Assembly: GCF_003990335.1 (NCBI RefSeq)
Contig: NZ_CP034683.1
Location: 1,812,501-1,876,500, forward strand
Direction of reading: 5' to 3'
Length of the DNA stretch: 64,000 nucleotides
Source of the DNA: Rheinheimera mangrovi
GTDB lineage: Bacteria > Pseudomonadota > Gammaproteobacteria > Enterobacterales > Alteromonadaceae
Of this stretch, positions 27,934 to 36,808 are shown one piece after another. The translations under genes were made by a program, and so were the position numbers. Within the stretch, counting starts at the first letter, position 1. The number at the start of each line of letters is the position of its first letter. The notes under the pieces were generated by a model, which was not told the origin of the DNA, searched no databases, and saw only the letters and a list, made by a program, of their open reading frames with translations.

Positions 27934-29063
27934 TTGGCAACCAGTTGTTGCAGGATCTGCTGGTACATATCAGCTAAAGGCTCTAAATCAGCCACTGCCA
28001 CACATTCGTTGATTTTATGAATGGTGCCATTACAAGGCCCTAATTCCAGCACCTGAGCACCTGTAGGCGCAATAAAACGACCATCCGATGTACCACCAGT
28101 CGTCTCCAATGATGGCGCATAACCTTTGACTTGTTGCACTGCATGCACAGCAGCAGCCACCAACTCACCACTGTCGGTCAGAAACGGCAGACCATTGAGG
28201 ATCCAGTCGATGCTGTAGTTCAGCCCATGTTTTTCTAAAATGGCCAGTACCCGTTGCTGTAACTGTTCTGCTGTAACTTCAGTGCTGTAACGGAAATTAA
28301 AGGTTAGCTGCACATCACCTGGTACCACGTTGGTAGCGCCAGTACCCGCATGAATATTCGAAATCTGAAAGCTGGTGGCGGGGAAATACGCGTTGCCTTG
28401 ATCCCAGACGGTCTGGGCTAATTCGGCCAGTGCAGGTGCTGCCTTGTGAATAGGATTATCTACCAGATGTGGGTAAGCCACATGACCCTGAACCCCTTTG
28501 ACGGTCAGATAACCCGTTAAAGAACCGCGACGGCCATTTTTAATCACATCGCCCAGACTTTTTGTGCTGGATGGCTCGCCGACTAAACACCATTTGATTT
28601 TCTCCTGACGACTTTCCAGTACTTCAATCACACGCTTGGTGCCATTAATAAAAGGGCCTTCTTCATCGCTGGTGATTAAAAATGCGATGTCACCTGTTAA
28701 TTCAGGATTTGTAGCCAGAAAACGCTCTGTTGCCACCACCATAGCAGCCAGACTGCCTTTCATATCAGCAGTACCGCGACCGTAGAGCATGCCATCACGT
28801 ATTTGGGGTTCAAATGGCGGGCTAGTCCATTGCTCCAGAGGGCCTGTTGGCACTACGTCAGTATGACCGGCAAAGCAGAATAAGGGTTTACCCTGACCTC
28901 TGCGAGCCCATAAATTTAAGGTGTCTTCAAAAAACATCGACTCAATAGTAAAACCCAAAGCCTCAAGGCGTTTTGCCATCAGTTGCTGGCAACCGGCGTC
29001 TTCAGGCGTCACCGACTGGCGGCTGATTAAATCTTTGGTCAGGTCAAGTACGGCTGTGCTCAT
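27930..29063 (-). CDS. dapE: Succinyl-diaminopimelate desuccinylase (DapE)
   Basis: A 377-residue dizinc hydrolase that releases succinate and L,L-diaminopimelate from N-succinyl-diaminopimelate, in the lysine/murein pathway. Metal ligands are visible in [13 protein letters not shown] (His), [16 protein letters not shown] (Asp), the catalytic pair [12 protein letters not shown] (Glu-Glu) and the C-terminal [14 protein letters not shown] (His). TGGTSDGRF is also typical. Length equals the E. coli enzyme (375). It overlaps both neighbours by four bases (yffB upstream, M15 peptidase downstream). dapA, an earlier step of the same pathway, is also in this window at 3949. Confidence 0.96.
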   Translation of the reverse strand: MSTAVLDLTKDLISRQSVTPEDAGCQQLMAKRLEALGFTIESMFFEDTLNLWARRGQGKPLFCFAGHTDVVPTGPLEQWTSPPFEPQIRDGMLYGRGTADMKGSLAAMVVATERFLATNPELTGDIAFLITSDEEGPFINGTKRVIEVLESRQEKIKWCLVGEPSSTKSLGDVIKNGRRGSLTGYLTVKGVQGHVAYPHLVDNPIHKAAPALAELAQTVWDQGNAYFPATSFQISNIHAGTGATNVVPGDVQLTFNFRYSTEVTAEQLQQRVLAILEKHGLNYSIDWILNGLPFLTDSGELVAAAVHAVQQVKGYAPSLETTGGTSDGRFIAPTGAQVLELGPCNGTIHKINECVAVADLEPLADMYQQILQQLVAK

Positions 29064-29413
29064 GCGGATAGTCCAAATAATGTCTGATACTGTTTTTCTG
29101 AAAAACCAAGATAAAACTTGCCGTTGTGCTCAAGTACGGGTCTTTTGATCATCGCAGGTTGCGCCAGCATCAGCTGGACGGCTTTGTCTGCGGTCATGTC
29201 TTGTTTGTCCGCATCCGGCAACGCTCTGTAGGTGGTGCCTTTGGTGTTGAGCAATTCTTGCCAGCTAAGTTGCTGCATAAATTCTGCTAAGAGTTCTGCA
29301 GTGATGCCGTCCTGACGATAGTCAATATACTGGTGAGGCAGTTGCTTCTGTTCCAGAAATTTGCGGGCTTTTTTTATCGTGTCACAATTTTTAATGCCAT
29401 AAATGCGGGTCAT
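29060..29413 (-). CDS. yffB: ArsC/Spx-family reductase YffB
   Basis: A 117-residue thioredoxin-fold protein: [20 protein letters not shown] has a single active-site cysteine (NCDT), then [20 protein letters not shown] and [20 protein letters not shown] (the RP motif of the family). YffB of E. coli, which also sits just upstream of dapE, resembles a glutathione-dependent thiol reductase. Substrate unknown. The frame is open upstream; ATG 29413 gives the standard N-terminus. It overlaps the dapE start by four bases. Confidence 0.9.
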   Translation of the reverse strand: MTRIYGIKNCDTIKKARKFLEQKQLPHQYIDYRQDGITAELLAEFMQQLSWQELLNTKGTTYRALPDADKQDMTADKAVQLMLAQPAMIKRPVLEHNGKFYLGFSEKQYQTLFGLSA

Positions 29414-29426
29414 AAAAGCATAAATC

Positions 29427-29954
29427 CTAAGCGTTAAGCAATTGAATAGCCAACAAGTCATCCTGTAGCGCCTGATGATAACCTGAACGGCAATGAATAC
29501 TATGAATTTTAGGGTGAGGCATTAGGCGTAAAAACAAGCCAAAGCTGTGGCCTGGTTGACTCAGCAGTGCTTTATCGTAATGCAGCAAGGCTTGTCCCGC
29601 CTGCACATTGGCTTGCTCGTTCACCAGCCAGTGAAAACCTACCCCATGTTTATTCTGACAATACATCGGAAAATCCAGTACCAGCCTTAATCCACTCGGA
29701 TGAGTAAACTGAATATACTGACCAGTCTGATTTTTCCTGCTAAACACGCCGCTGAAAGGGCTGTATAAGGTTGTGCCCCGCAATTCAAGCCAAAGCCCAT
29801 CCCCCTGTAAACCAGAGGCCATGAGGGCATCACTGCTAGCCATACGGTCGTGGCTGAATGCGTCAACCGGACTCCTGATCCTCAGCTTTAATTGCGGATC
29901 AAGGCTGGTGTGCCAGTGCAACAAACTAAAAGGGCTAAACATGAGCAAAAACAT
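29427..29954 (-). CDS. PTS EIIA-Glc-like protein lacking the phospho-accepting histidine
   Basis: A 175-residue protein. Residues about 23-135 align by eye with E. coli EIIA-Glc (Crr): IRSPVDAFSHDRMASSDALM with GLQGDGLWLELRGTTLYSPF and SGVF correspond to the APLSGEIV, GDGIAIKPTGNKMVAPVDG regions. The phospho-accepting His90 of Crr (FVHFGID) becomes Asp94 here (LVLDFPM), and His75 (NHAFSI) becomes Gln76 (NQTGQYI). It therefore should not take part in phosphotransfer. A regulatory or structural role is possible. It is the first gene of a minus-strand unit with yffB, dapE and an M15 peptidase, 13 bp before yffB. No strong ribosome site is seen; a second ATG lies at 29942. Confidence 0.6.
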   Translation of the reverse strand: MFLLMFSPFSLLHWHTSLDPQLKLRIRSPVDAFSHDRMASSDALMASGLQGDGLWLELRGTTLYSPFSGVFSRKNQTGQYIQFTHPSGLRLVLDFPMYCQNKHGVGFHWLVNEQANVQAGQALLHYDKALLSQPGHSFGLFLRLMPHPKIHSIHCRSGYHQALQDDLLAIQLLNA

Positions 29955-30562
29955 TTAAAAGGGCGTAGCCGGATAGTAACGAAAAAAACAGAATTTGGCG
30001 AAGATTTCCTACAGTGAGTTGTTTCGTTATTTTTACAACTATTTGCTTTGCTGGCAGAACTTAGGCAGAGCAGGGTAGTTAAACAAAATAGTCTATTTTT
30101 AAGGTTTGAGCATAAAAATGTCATGAAAAGCTGATAAGTCGAGGTCAGTTTTGATGGCAAAACGATGAAAGCCTTTTGTTTTCTTTGTTAGGATTGTCCA
30201 CAGATTCTGTGGATAACTTTGTGTGTTGTTATGTTTAAATGGGTTAACGTGCTGTATTTATTGAATAAATACTAATGGCACAAAATTTGTTTAGTGTGCC
30301 CTTTGGCAAATAGTTATGCAAAGGCAGGAAACTGACAGTTTTCGTCTTCAATCTGAAACTTTCTGCGTAAAACTTTTGAGCCCTTGGTGTTTTAAATATG
30401 TTACCGATTTTGGTGTTTTTTTACTTGGGTAGAGAATATTTTCCAAGCAGTGCGATTTTACCTTTAGTTTCGGCCAAAGCTGGACGATAGTAGATACAGG
30501 GGGTAGACTCCGAGCCAACGACTTTGTGGTAAATACACCGATCATCAAGAGGAGTGCCTGCG
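29955..30562. other. Long AT-rich intergenic region with a DnaA-box pair and an inverted repeat
   Basis: This 600-bp gap between the EIIA-like gene (minus) and yfbV (plus) has no convincing reading frame. It holds two facing DnaA boxes at 30194-30216 and an inverted repeat GGCACA/TGTGCC at 30277-30300 with a 12-base spacer. It should contain divergent promoters for both flanking genes. Several longer A or T runs are present. I see no tRNA or terminator. Confidence 0.5.
30194..30216. promoter_or_regulatory. Facing pair of DnaA boxes
   Basis: TTGTCCACA (one mismatch to TTATCCACA) at 30194-30202 and TGTGGATAA (perfect on the minus strand) at 30208-30216, separated by five bases. This is a typical DnaA-binding arrangement. 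It may be a DnaA-regulated promoter region or a titration site rather than an origin. Confidence 0.5.
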
Positions 30563-31006
30563 ATGTCAGCTATGTTTTTGACACTCAAAGCTGGGCTGCA
30601 GTACAGCCGTGACTGGCCTGTTGTACCTCAACTCAATTCCATTTTCCCGGAAAATAAAATTATTCGCATGACTTTGTTTGCGCAAAAAACGCTACCTGCA
30701 GTTGCTGTGGTTGGTGCATTCATGCAATTTAATCAGCTGGGTGCCTCACAACTACCTCTGATCCTTACGATGATGCTGTTTATCTTATCTATGCCATTTC
30801 AGGGCTGGTACTGGCTGGGTAAAAGAGCTCAGACTGAATTACCTCCCAGTCTGAGCAGCTGGTATAGCGAAATTAAGCAGAAAATGCAGGCGCAGGGGTT
30901 ACAAACTCAAAACCCGCAGCATAAGCTGCGTTATGCTGATCTAGCTGTGCTGTTAAAACAAGCCTTTGGGCAACTCGACAAAACCTTCCTTCGCGACTGG
31001 CTGTAA
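30563..31006 (+). CDS. yfbV: YfbV family (UPF0208) membrane protein
   Basis: A 147-residue protein matching E. coli YfbV: GLQYSRDWPVVPQLNSIFPE, NKIIRMTLFAQKTLPAVAVV, SMPFQGWYWLGKRAQTELPP, and the ending LKQAFGQLDKTFLRDWL. Two transmembrane segments lie around residues 45-80. YfbV helps insulate the Ter macrodomain (MatP) from flanking DNA in E. coli. The frame extends to a GTG at 30554, but that GTG is inside the ribosome site AGAGGAG; the ATG at 30563 lies eight bases after it. Confidence 0.88.
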   Translation: MSAMFLTLKAGLQYSRDWPVVPQLNSIFPENKIIRMTLFAQKTLPAVAVVGAFMQFNQLGASQLPLILTMMLFILSMPFQGWYWLGKRAQTELPPSLSSWYSEIKQKMQAQGLQTQNPQHKLRYADLAVLLKQAFGQLDKTFLRDWL

Positions 31007-31020
31007 GCCAGTCGTCTGCT

Positions 31021-31641
31021 TTATTTACCGGACAAATAAATCCGCTGATAAAAAGTGTAGACCCACTCTGGTTTGTAAATCACCAGCAAAGTCATGGCCA
31101 TGCCATTGAGCAAGGCTTCAGGTAAAGCGGCCAGCGGAATAAAGATCAGATAGCCTTCATACAGCTGATCTGAACTGTAATGATCAGCCTGAAGCCAGGC
31201 TTGCAATAGCATAAAGACGACCAGACCCAGAGCACTGTTTAAAAAGGCGCCGACAAAGAGATAGACAAATAATTGTCGCTGCAGGTAATGAAAACACAAT
31301 AAGTAAACGGCGTAGTTCAGCGCTAGTACCAACCAGCCACACAGTAAAGTCCAGAGCAGTTGATCAAGAGAGTGAGTGGTCATCAGCCATTGCAGTACCA
31401 TCACCAGCACAAAAAGAAGGCAACTTAGTCGTAAACCAAACAGCAGTACTAAACTGGTCAATGCCAGAAAATGGATGGAGAGAGCGTCCAGCACTGTTGC
31501 ATCGGTTTGCCACAACAAGGCCAACACACAGACACTGGCCCCAGCTACAGGCCAGGGCACAGCTTTGTACTGCAGTTCTTGCCAAAAGTCGCGGCCGAAT
31601 AAGAAAGCCGCAATCAGCAACAGGCAAAACGCAGCTAACAT
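31021..31641 (-). CDS. CbiM-like polytopic membrane protein (COG3235 type)
   Basis: A 206-residue protein of about six transmembrane helices (for example CLLFVLVMVLQWLMTTHSLD and FVYLFVGAFLNSALGLVVFM). The C-terminal stretch LIFIPLAALPEALLNGMAMT resembles the permease fold of the energy-coupling factor CbiM/COG3235 proteins. No ATPase or T-component of an ECF transporter is near, so transport activity cannot be claimed. It is four bases from xthA on the same strand, with xthA upstream. Convergent with yfbV. Confidence 0.65.
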   Translation of the reverse strand: MLAAFCLLLIAAFLFGRDFWQELQYKAVPWPVAGASVCVLALLWQTDATVLDALSIHFLALTSLVLLFGLRLSCLLFVLVMVLQWLMTTHSLDQLLWTLLCGWLVLALNYAVYLLCFHYLQRQLFVYLFVGAFLNSALGLVVFMLLQAWLQADHYSSDQLYEGYLIFIPLAALPEALLNGMAMTLLVIYKPEWVYTFYQRIYLSGK

Positions 31642-31644
31642 GGC

Positions 31645-32457
31645 TTAGCTGAGATCAAAGCTTGACCAGACAGGAGCGTGATCCGAAGGACGCTCTGATG
31701 CGCGTAGTTCATAATCTACGTCACTTTCTGTGCATAAGGCTGCAAGTGGGGGCGTCGCCATCACAACATCGATACGTAGGCCTCTGTTGTCATCAAAACC
31801 TTTAGAACGGTAATCAAACCAACTATATTTTTCAGTAGCTTGTGGATGTAAAGCTCGGAAAGTGTCGATTAAGCCCCAGCCTTTTAAAGTGGCTAACATT
31901 TCACGTTCTTCAGGTAAAAATGAGCATTTGCCTTCTTTTAACCAGCGTTTGGCGTTTGCTTCACCAATGCCTATATCTAAGTCTTCAGGGGAAATATTAA
32001 TGTCACCAATGACTGCCACATAATCGTCAGGGCTGTGGTGGTTGATTAAATACTGCTGCAAGTCAGCATAAAACTTTTGTTTGGCCGGAAACTTGGTTTC
32101 GTGACTACGGTTTTCCCCTTGTGGGAAATAGCCGTTTAATAAAGTCAGGGTTTTGCCGTTTTCCAGAGCAAAAGTGCCTATCAGCATGCGGCGCTGAGCA
32201 TCTGGTGCATCTGTTGGAAAACCGTATAACATCGACAATGCAGGCTTTTTACTCAGAATAGCTACGCCGTAATGGCCTTTTTGACCAAAGTAATACAAGT
32301 GGTAACCAAATTTTTGCATCTCCTCGAGCGGGAATTCATCATCATGAACTTTAATTTCCTGCAAACCGACAAAATCAGGAGAATGTTTAGCCAGCAAAGC
32401 TTCGATTTGATGGGGTCTGGCGCGTAAGCCATTTATATTAAAAGAGATAATTTTCAT
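31645..32457 (-). CDS. xthA: Exodeoxyribonuclease III
   Basis: A 270-residue AP endonuclease / 3'-exonuclease that repairs abasic sites and 3'-blocked ends. Catalytic landmarks of the exonuclease III fold are all present: [20 protein letters not shown] (Asn7), [14 protein letters not shown] (Glu34), [34 protein letters not shown] and [12 protein letters not shown] (Asp-His). Length equals E. coli XthA (268). An upstream frame extension to 32502 is not supported; the ATG at 32457 gives the family start. The adjacent downstream gene is the CbiM-like protein. Confidence 0.96.
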   Translation of the reverse strand: MKIISFNINGLRARPHQIEALLAKHSPDFVGLQEIKVHDDEFPLEEMQKFGYHLYYFGQKGHYGVAILSKKPALSMLYGFPTDAPDAQRRMLIGTFALENGKTLTLLNGYFPQGENRSHETKFPAKQKFYADLQQYLINHHSPDDYVAVIGDINISPEDLDIGIGEANAKRWLKEGKCSFLPEEREMLATLKGWGLIDTFRALHPQATEKYSWFDYRSKGFDDNRGLRIDVVMATPPLAALCTESDVDYELRASERPSDHAPVWSSFDLS

Positions 32458-32594
32458 GGTGATTCTCTGATCCAAATAAGAGTAAAGGCGTCTGAGCTGC
32501 ATACTAGCATTTTGTCGGCCTTGGCGTGAACAGCTGCTTGCTCAGTGCGGCGACAAACTTTAAGCTATGACTTTGTATTGATGAGTTGGATGTT

Positions 32595-33284
32595 GTGAGT
32601 TCTGAGTTACCTGCCTATCAGTTAAAGTTTTCCGCCAAAAGGCGCAGTATTCAGCTGAAAATTCAGTCAGGCCAGCTTTGGGTTTGTGCGCCTACAGGTT
32701 GCGATCTGCAATTTATTCAACAGCTTATTCAGCAGAAAAAAGGCTGGATAGACAAACATCTGAGTCAGCAGCAGCAACCCGTCGAAGTGGCTTGGCTGGA
32801 ACAACGCCAAATTCCATTGTTTGACGATAAATTGCAACTGAAAATAGTGCAGGATTCGGTCAATCAATTTAGTCTGGATGGCGATTGTTTATGGCTGCAG
32901 CTGTCGAGCCGTAACAAAGCACAAAGCCAGCAGAAATGGATAGAAAAGCTGGTGACCGAATTCTATCTGCAGCAGGCACAGCAATGGTTTGAATTGCAGG
33001 TACAACGGCAACAGCAGCGAATGGCGCTGCAAAGCCGCGAAGTGCGGGTGTGTAATTTTAAAGCCAAGTGGGGCAGTTGTGATTCAGCTGGGGTGCTGAG
33101 TTTTAACTGGCGTTTATTGATGGCACCTGCCTGGGTGGCTCAATATGTAGTGGTGCACGAACTGGCGCATCTGGTGCATATGAACCACAGCAAAAGCTTC
33201 TGGACTTTAGTTGGTAGGTTTAACAGCGATGCGGCTAAAGCCCGGCTCTGGCTGAAGCAAAACCAACACTGGATGAAGTTATAG
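32595..33284 (+). CDS. YgjP-family (M48-like, DUF45) metallopeptidase
   Basis: A protein of about 229 residues with the DUF45/YgjP signature YVVVHELAHLVHMNHSKSFW, which contains a zinc-binding HELAH motif and a second His ligand; ending LVGRFNSDAAKARLWLKQNQ. The N-terminal part begins VSSELPAYQLKFSAKRRSIQ. The start is uncertain: GTG at 32595 is used, but TTG at 32586 is also in frame. Function in E. coli (YgjP) is poorly known. Possibly cytosolic; substrate unknown. It is divergent from xthA. Confidence 0.82.
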   Translation: MSSELPAYQLKFSAKRRSIQLKIQSGQLWVCAPTGCDLQFIQQLIQQKKGWIDKHLSQQQQPVEVAWLEQRQIPLFDDKLQLKIVQDSVNQFSLDGDCLWLQLSSRNKAQSQQKWIEKLVTEFYLQQAQQWFELQVQRQQQRMALQSREVRVCNFKAKWGSCDSAGVLSFNWRLLMAPAWVAQYVVVHELAHLVHMNHSKSFWTLVGRFNSDAAKARLWLKQNQHWMKL

Positions 33285-33587
33285 ATTTCGGTTAATTCAA
33301 GACTAATAAAAGAAAGCCGACCATCAGGCCGGCAAAGTTTACATCTTGGGAGAATAGAATGGATGATTCACCACTTCAGACCCTTTACCGCTGAAAAAAT
33401 TCCATTTTATTGCTGTTTTTTTTGATCTGTGCACTTTGCTTTGCATTTTGTCATATTCGAACATCAACTTACGCTTTTCAGCTGACCGTGTTTTCTGCTT
33501 TAATCGCAACAACTTCAGGTTCAACCTGAGCCGGAACAACAGTAAATTGGCCAGCCAGAGCCAATATTCTCTTTTCAGGACAACAAC
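33285..33587 (+). other. Intergenic region before deoC with a small hairpin and possible mini-ORF
   Basis: The 300-bp gap holds GCCGACC-type pairing at 33315-33333, a self-complementary TCAGGTTCAACCTGA near 33511-33525, and an 11-codon frame (33359-33394, MDDSPLQTLYR) with a good GGGAG ribosome site. No strong terminator for the metallopeptidase gene is seen. The deoC ribosome site CAGGA is at the end. Confidence 0.4.
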
Positions 33588-34322
33588 ATGACAAACCCTC
33601 TGCGTATACAGCAGCTGATGAAGCTGGTGGATTTAACCCGTTTAAATGATCAGGATGACGCTGCTGGCATGCAGCAATGGCTGGAACAGGATTTAGCCAA
33701 TGCGGCGGTGTGGCCTGCGGCAGTTTGTGTTTATCCACAGTATCTGACCCAAGTGCAAACTTTTCTAAAGCAGCACCAGGCGGCTGTAAAGCTGGCGACT
33801 GTCGTGAATTTTCCCTCTGGAGCTTTGCCTCTTGCAGAGGTGCTGGAACAGATCAAAGCCGCGCTGGCCGCTGGTGCTGATGAAATTGACTGTGTGTTGC
33901 CTTATCAGACCTTATTGTTGGGTCATACGGAGCAAGTGCGTGAGTTTTTAGCCGCAGTGCGTCAGGCTACAGAGGGTGTTTGTTTAAAAATTATTATTGA
34001 GTCCGGTGAACTGGTCACTTGTCAGCAGATCAGCAAAGCCACTGAACTGGTAGTGGAGTCGGGTGCTGATTTCGTAAAATCCTCCACAGGCAAAGTCAAA
34101 GTGGGGGTGACTGAAGAAGCTGCCCGTATTATGTTGGCTGTGATCGCTGCATCTGAGCGTCCTGTAGGCTTCAAAGCCTCTGGTGGCGTGCGTTCTGTCG
34201 ACTTTGCATTAAAACTGGTCAGCCTGTTTGAACAACTAACAGGTGAAGTGGCCACAGCCCAGCATATGCGTTTGGGCGCCAGTGCCTTATTAAACGATTT
34301 AAGCAAGCAACTGGATTACTAA
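33588..34322 (+). CDS. deoC: Deoxyribose-phosphate aldolase
   Basis: A 244-residue TIM-barrel enzyme that splits 2-deoxyribose-5-phosphate into acetaldehyde and glyceraldehyde-3-phosphate. The Schiff-base lysine is in ESGADFVKSSTGKVKVGVTE; GFKASGGVRSVDFALKLV carries the second lysine of the site (K in GFKASGG). VVNFPSGALPLAEVLEQIKA and ALAAGADEIDCVLPYQTLLL are also conserved. It stands alone here, without deoA, deoB or nupC next to it. A hairpin terminator overlaps its downstream side. Confidence 0.95.
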   Translation: MTNPLRIQQLMKLVDLTRLNDQDDAAGMQQWLEQDLANAAVWPAAVCVYPQYLTQVQTFLKQHQAAVKLATVVNFPSGALPLAEVLEQIKAALAAGADEIDCVLPYQTLLLGHTEQVREFLAAVRQATEGVCLKIIIESGELVTCQQISKATELVVESGADFVKSSTGKVKVGVTEEAARIMLAVIAASERPVGFKASGGVRSVDFALKLVSLFEQLTGEVATAQHMRLGASALLNDLSKQLDY

Positions 34323-34333
34323 ACCTTGGGTAT

Positions 34334-34372
34334 ACAGCCGCCAAAGTGGATTTAGCGGCTGTAACGTTTTTC
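34334..34372 (+). terminator. Hairpin terminator after deoC
   Basis: ACAGCCGC (34334) pairs with GCGGCTGT (34355), with a 13-base loop, then AACG and TTTTTC. It sits 11 bp after the deoC stop and overlaps the end of the convergent receiver-TPR gene, whose stop is at 34352. Confidence 0.65.
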
Positions 34373-36040
34373 TTCTTTGAGTTTATTAAACTGCTGCAAT
34401 AATTCCTGATGACGCACTCTGTGGTGTTCCGGCAACGGCATATTGTCAACAATTCTGAAGGTTTTGCGGCATTTCTCTGCCAACTCCAATGGTTTTTTCC
34501 GTTTTGGATCAGCCATCATCTGTATTGCAGTCTGGATATAGTTCAGCGCGCTGCCTGTATTCATTGGTGCAACTTCCAGCGCTTGCTCAAAACTGATTAA
34601 GGCCTGTTCGTAGTTGCTATCTTTGTAGAATTGAATACCTTGTTTGTTTAATTCATTAAAGCTAGTCTGGCGACTTAATGAACGGCTTTGTTGCTCGCTG
34701 AATAGTTTTTCAAGTATAGGGTCAATAGCGCCAGATAAATTCTGCAATTGTTGTGTTAAGGCTGATGCTTGTTCAAACTCGCCAATTTGGTTCAGCAATA
34801 ACACCGCATCCGCGGCGCAATGAGGAATTGGTGGCAGTTCGTCCGGATTTTCCGGATTGATCTCTGGGTTCATTTGTGTGGAAACGCGATCAGACACTGT
34901 GGCAAAGGTTTTTTTCGCCAGATACTGTTGGCCACTTAAAGATTCCAGACGAGCCTGACACAAGGTTTCAAACAAATCAAAGTCAAAATCACGAATGACT
35001 GTATCTTCACGTTTGGCTCTGTGAATAGCCATTAACGCTTCTTGCTGGTACTTATTGCGCTGATTCAGTTCTTCAGAACGCGATGCTGCATCTATCACTG
35101 TGCGGATATAGTTCAGCAGATGAACGACTTCCTGACGTGCTGAGCGTCGGGTTATTTCGTAAATTTGTTTACTGGCCTGCACCAGACTGGCCAAATCGCC
35201 CATATCTCTGGCTATATCCATTAGCAGGTTTTGTCGACTGACTGAGAACGGAGAAATAACAATGGCCTGAGTGATCACTGTCATCGCTTCTGCTAATAAA
35301 CCCTGAGCAACTAAATTACGGGCTTTCAAATCATAGGCTTCAGCAAAGTACCTGTTGGTATCAATGGCCTCATTGCAGAGTTCCAGACTTTCATCATAAC
35401 GTTCTTGCTCAAAACACAAACGGGCTTGCAGTAATAAGGCCCAGTTGGTACGGCTGAATGCCAGAGTTTCTGCAAGCAAGGCTTCAGCTTCCTGATACTG
35501 TTTTAGTTTTAAGTGAGTTTCTGCCTGAATGCGGCCGCATAAAGAATGATAGCGGCTAGCTTGTTCTCGCTCCTGCTTACAGGCTTCAATAACCAGTTCA
35601 GGTTGTTCATCAAACATGGCTTGATAAATAGGTGCGAGTTGCTTTTTCTTATTCTGAATTTTAACCAGGCGGGTGCGTAATACGCTTTGTGAAAAAGGTT
35701 TAATTATGTAGTCATCAGGTTCCGCTTCGATTGCACCTACGACCATAGGTACGTGATTTTCTCCGGTCACAATCATATAAACAGCACCGGGGGGAAGCAG
35801 TTTTTTCTCGCGTAAATCTTCTAATAACTGACGACCGTTTTTGCCTGACCCTAGGTTATAGTCGACAAATAACACGTCATATGAACCATGCATGCATTTC
35901 CATAGAGCCTGCTCGCCAGTCATCACAAAGGCAATATTGGTTGCTCCCATAGAGTACAGTATGCCTTTGAGCAATAACTGGAAGGGGCGTTGGTCATCAA
36001 CAATAAGGACTCGAAGATTTTCGAGAGTTTTGTACGACAT
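34352..36040 (-). CDS. Receiver (REC) plus TPR-repeat protein
   Basis: A 562-residue protein. Residues about 8-130 are a response-regulator receiver domain with acidic pocket D15-D16, phospho-acceptor Asp60 (LFVDYNLG), Thr92 (IVTGEN) and Lys114 (YIIKPF). From about 180 to 560 the protein is built of TPR-like helical repeats (for example SLELCNEAIDTNRYFAEAYD and ALISFEQALEVAPMNTGSAL). There is no DNA-binding or enzyme domain, so the output is probably protein-protein interaction. No partner kinase is adjacent. Similar REC-TPR proteins occur in Shewanella and Pseudomonas without firmly known function. Confidence 0.85.
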   Translation of the reverse strand: MSYKTLENLRVLIVDDQRPFQLLLKGILYSMGATNIAFVMTGEQALWKCMHGSYDVLFVDYNLGSGKNGRQLLEDLREKKLLPPGAVYMIVTGENHVPMVVGAIEAEPDDYIIKPFSQSVLRTRLVKIQNKKKQLAPIYQAMFDEQPELVIEACKQEREQASRYHSLCGRIQAETHLKLKQYQEAEALLAETLAFSRTNWALLLQARLCFEQERYDESLELCNEAIDTNRYFAEAYDLKARNLVAQGLLAEAMTVITQAIVISPFSVSRQNLLMDIARDMGDLASLVQASKQIYEITRRSARQEVVHLLNYIRTVIDAASRSEELNQRNKYQQEALMAIHRAKREDTVIRDFDFDLFETLCQARLESLSGQQYLAKKTFATVSDRVSTQMNPEINPENPDELPPIPHCAADAVLLLNQIGEFEQASALTQQLQNLSGAIDPILEKLFSEQQSRSLSRQTSFNELNKQGIQFYKDSNYEQALISFEQALEVAPMNTGSALNYIQTAIQMMADPKRKKPLELAEKCRKTFRIVDNMPLPEHHRVRHQELLQQFNKLKEEKRYSR

Positions 36041-36143
36041 TCAGCAAACCTATCGATTCAATTATCGCAAGTGTTGATAATATGATGGATTTTAGCAAGG
36101 AAAATTTAGCGACTTATTCTGGAACTATAATGCAGGAAAAGAA

Positions 36144-36228
<85 letters not shown>

Positions 36229-36339
36229 ACAAGTGTGGTGCGCATCTTATCAAAAAACATTTTTATGTAAAGGAAATTACTCAACTTTTTTGTCTGACTG
36301 CCGATAAAGCAAACAATATGATGTTTTTGTGCGAATTTT

Positions 36340-36798
36340 ATGCTGATTAATGAGTGGCAAACCGGTATTCGGTTAAATGAGGCGATACAGCAGCACCGGC
36401 TGAGTGATTTCTCACTCTGGCTGGCATTTTTATCACCTGCAGTTGAGGAATTTGCTCAGTTTTATACGCCGGATACCCAAAGCGCCAGATTTCAGCCTGA
36501 TTTGTATCAACAGTTGGGCATACAGCAAGCGCGACCCTTTTCATTTTTACCTGAAGATGAAGCGCAATTAAAGCAGCAAGCCACAGCTTTTCAGCAAGGT
36601 GGTGCCGTTGCTTTGCATTTAATGCAGTGCCTGCAAGGCGCGCCATTGGTGATGGAAGATAATAAGCAGAAGCTGCCGGATGAAGTGAAATCGGGTTTAA
36701 GTTTGCATGCAAGACGTCATCTGGTTCAGCAAAAACCAGAGATGATGGTGGCTGATCCTACCGCTTTGTATGAGATTTTAAATCAGCTGCACGCCTGA
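36340..36798 (+). CDS. VC2046/SO_2500-type conserved protein
   Basis: A 152-residue protein. It reads MLINEWQTGIRLNEAIQQHR, then SDFSLWLAFLSPAVEEFAQF and DEVKSGLSLHARRHLVQQKP. I recognise this as a small family confined to marine gammaproteobacteria (Vibrio, Shewanella). No domain of known function, no signal peptide and no membrane segment are visible. Function unknown. Convergent with the YchJ-type gene. Confidence 0.6.
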   Translation: MLINEWQTGIRLNEAIQQHRLSDFSLWLAFLSPAVEEFAQFYTPDTQSARFQPDLYQQLGIQQARPFSFLPEDEAQLKQQATAFQQGGAVALHLMQCLQGAPLVMEDNKQKLPDEVKSGLSLHARRHLVQQKPEMMVADPTALYEILNQLHA

Positions 36799-36808
36799 TA
36801 AAATCTGG

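Noticed and set aside
29427..29954. Active PTS component
   Set aside because: Both histidines needed for phosphotransfer are replaced, and no other PTS gene is nearby.
30194..30216. Considered as part of a chromosome origin because of DnaA boxes
   Set aside because: Only two boxes, no unwinding element cluster and no dnaA, dnaN, gidA or mioC nearby.
30348..30548. 66-residue minus-strand frame upstream of yfbV
   Set aside because: Lies in AT-rich intergenic DNA without recognisable family or good ribosome site; probably chance.
33339..33539. 66-residue minus-strand frame, rich in Lys/Arg, before deoC
   Set aside because: No ribosome site and low-complexity basic content that fits AT-rich non-coding DNA.
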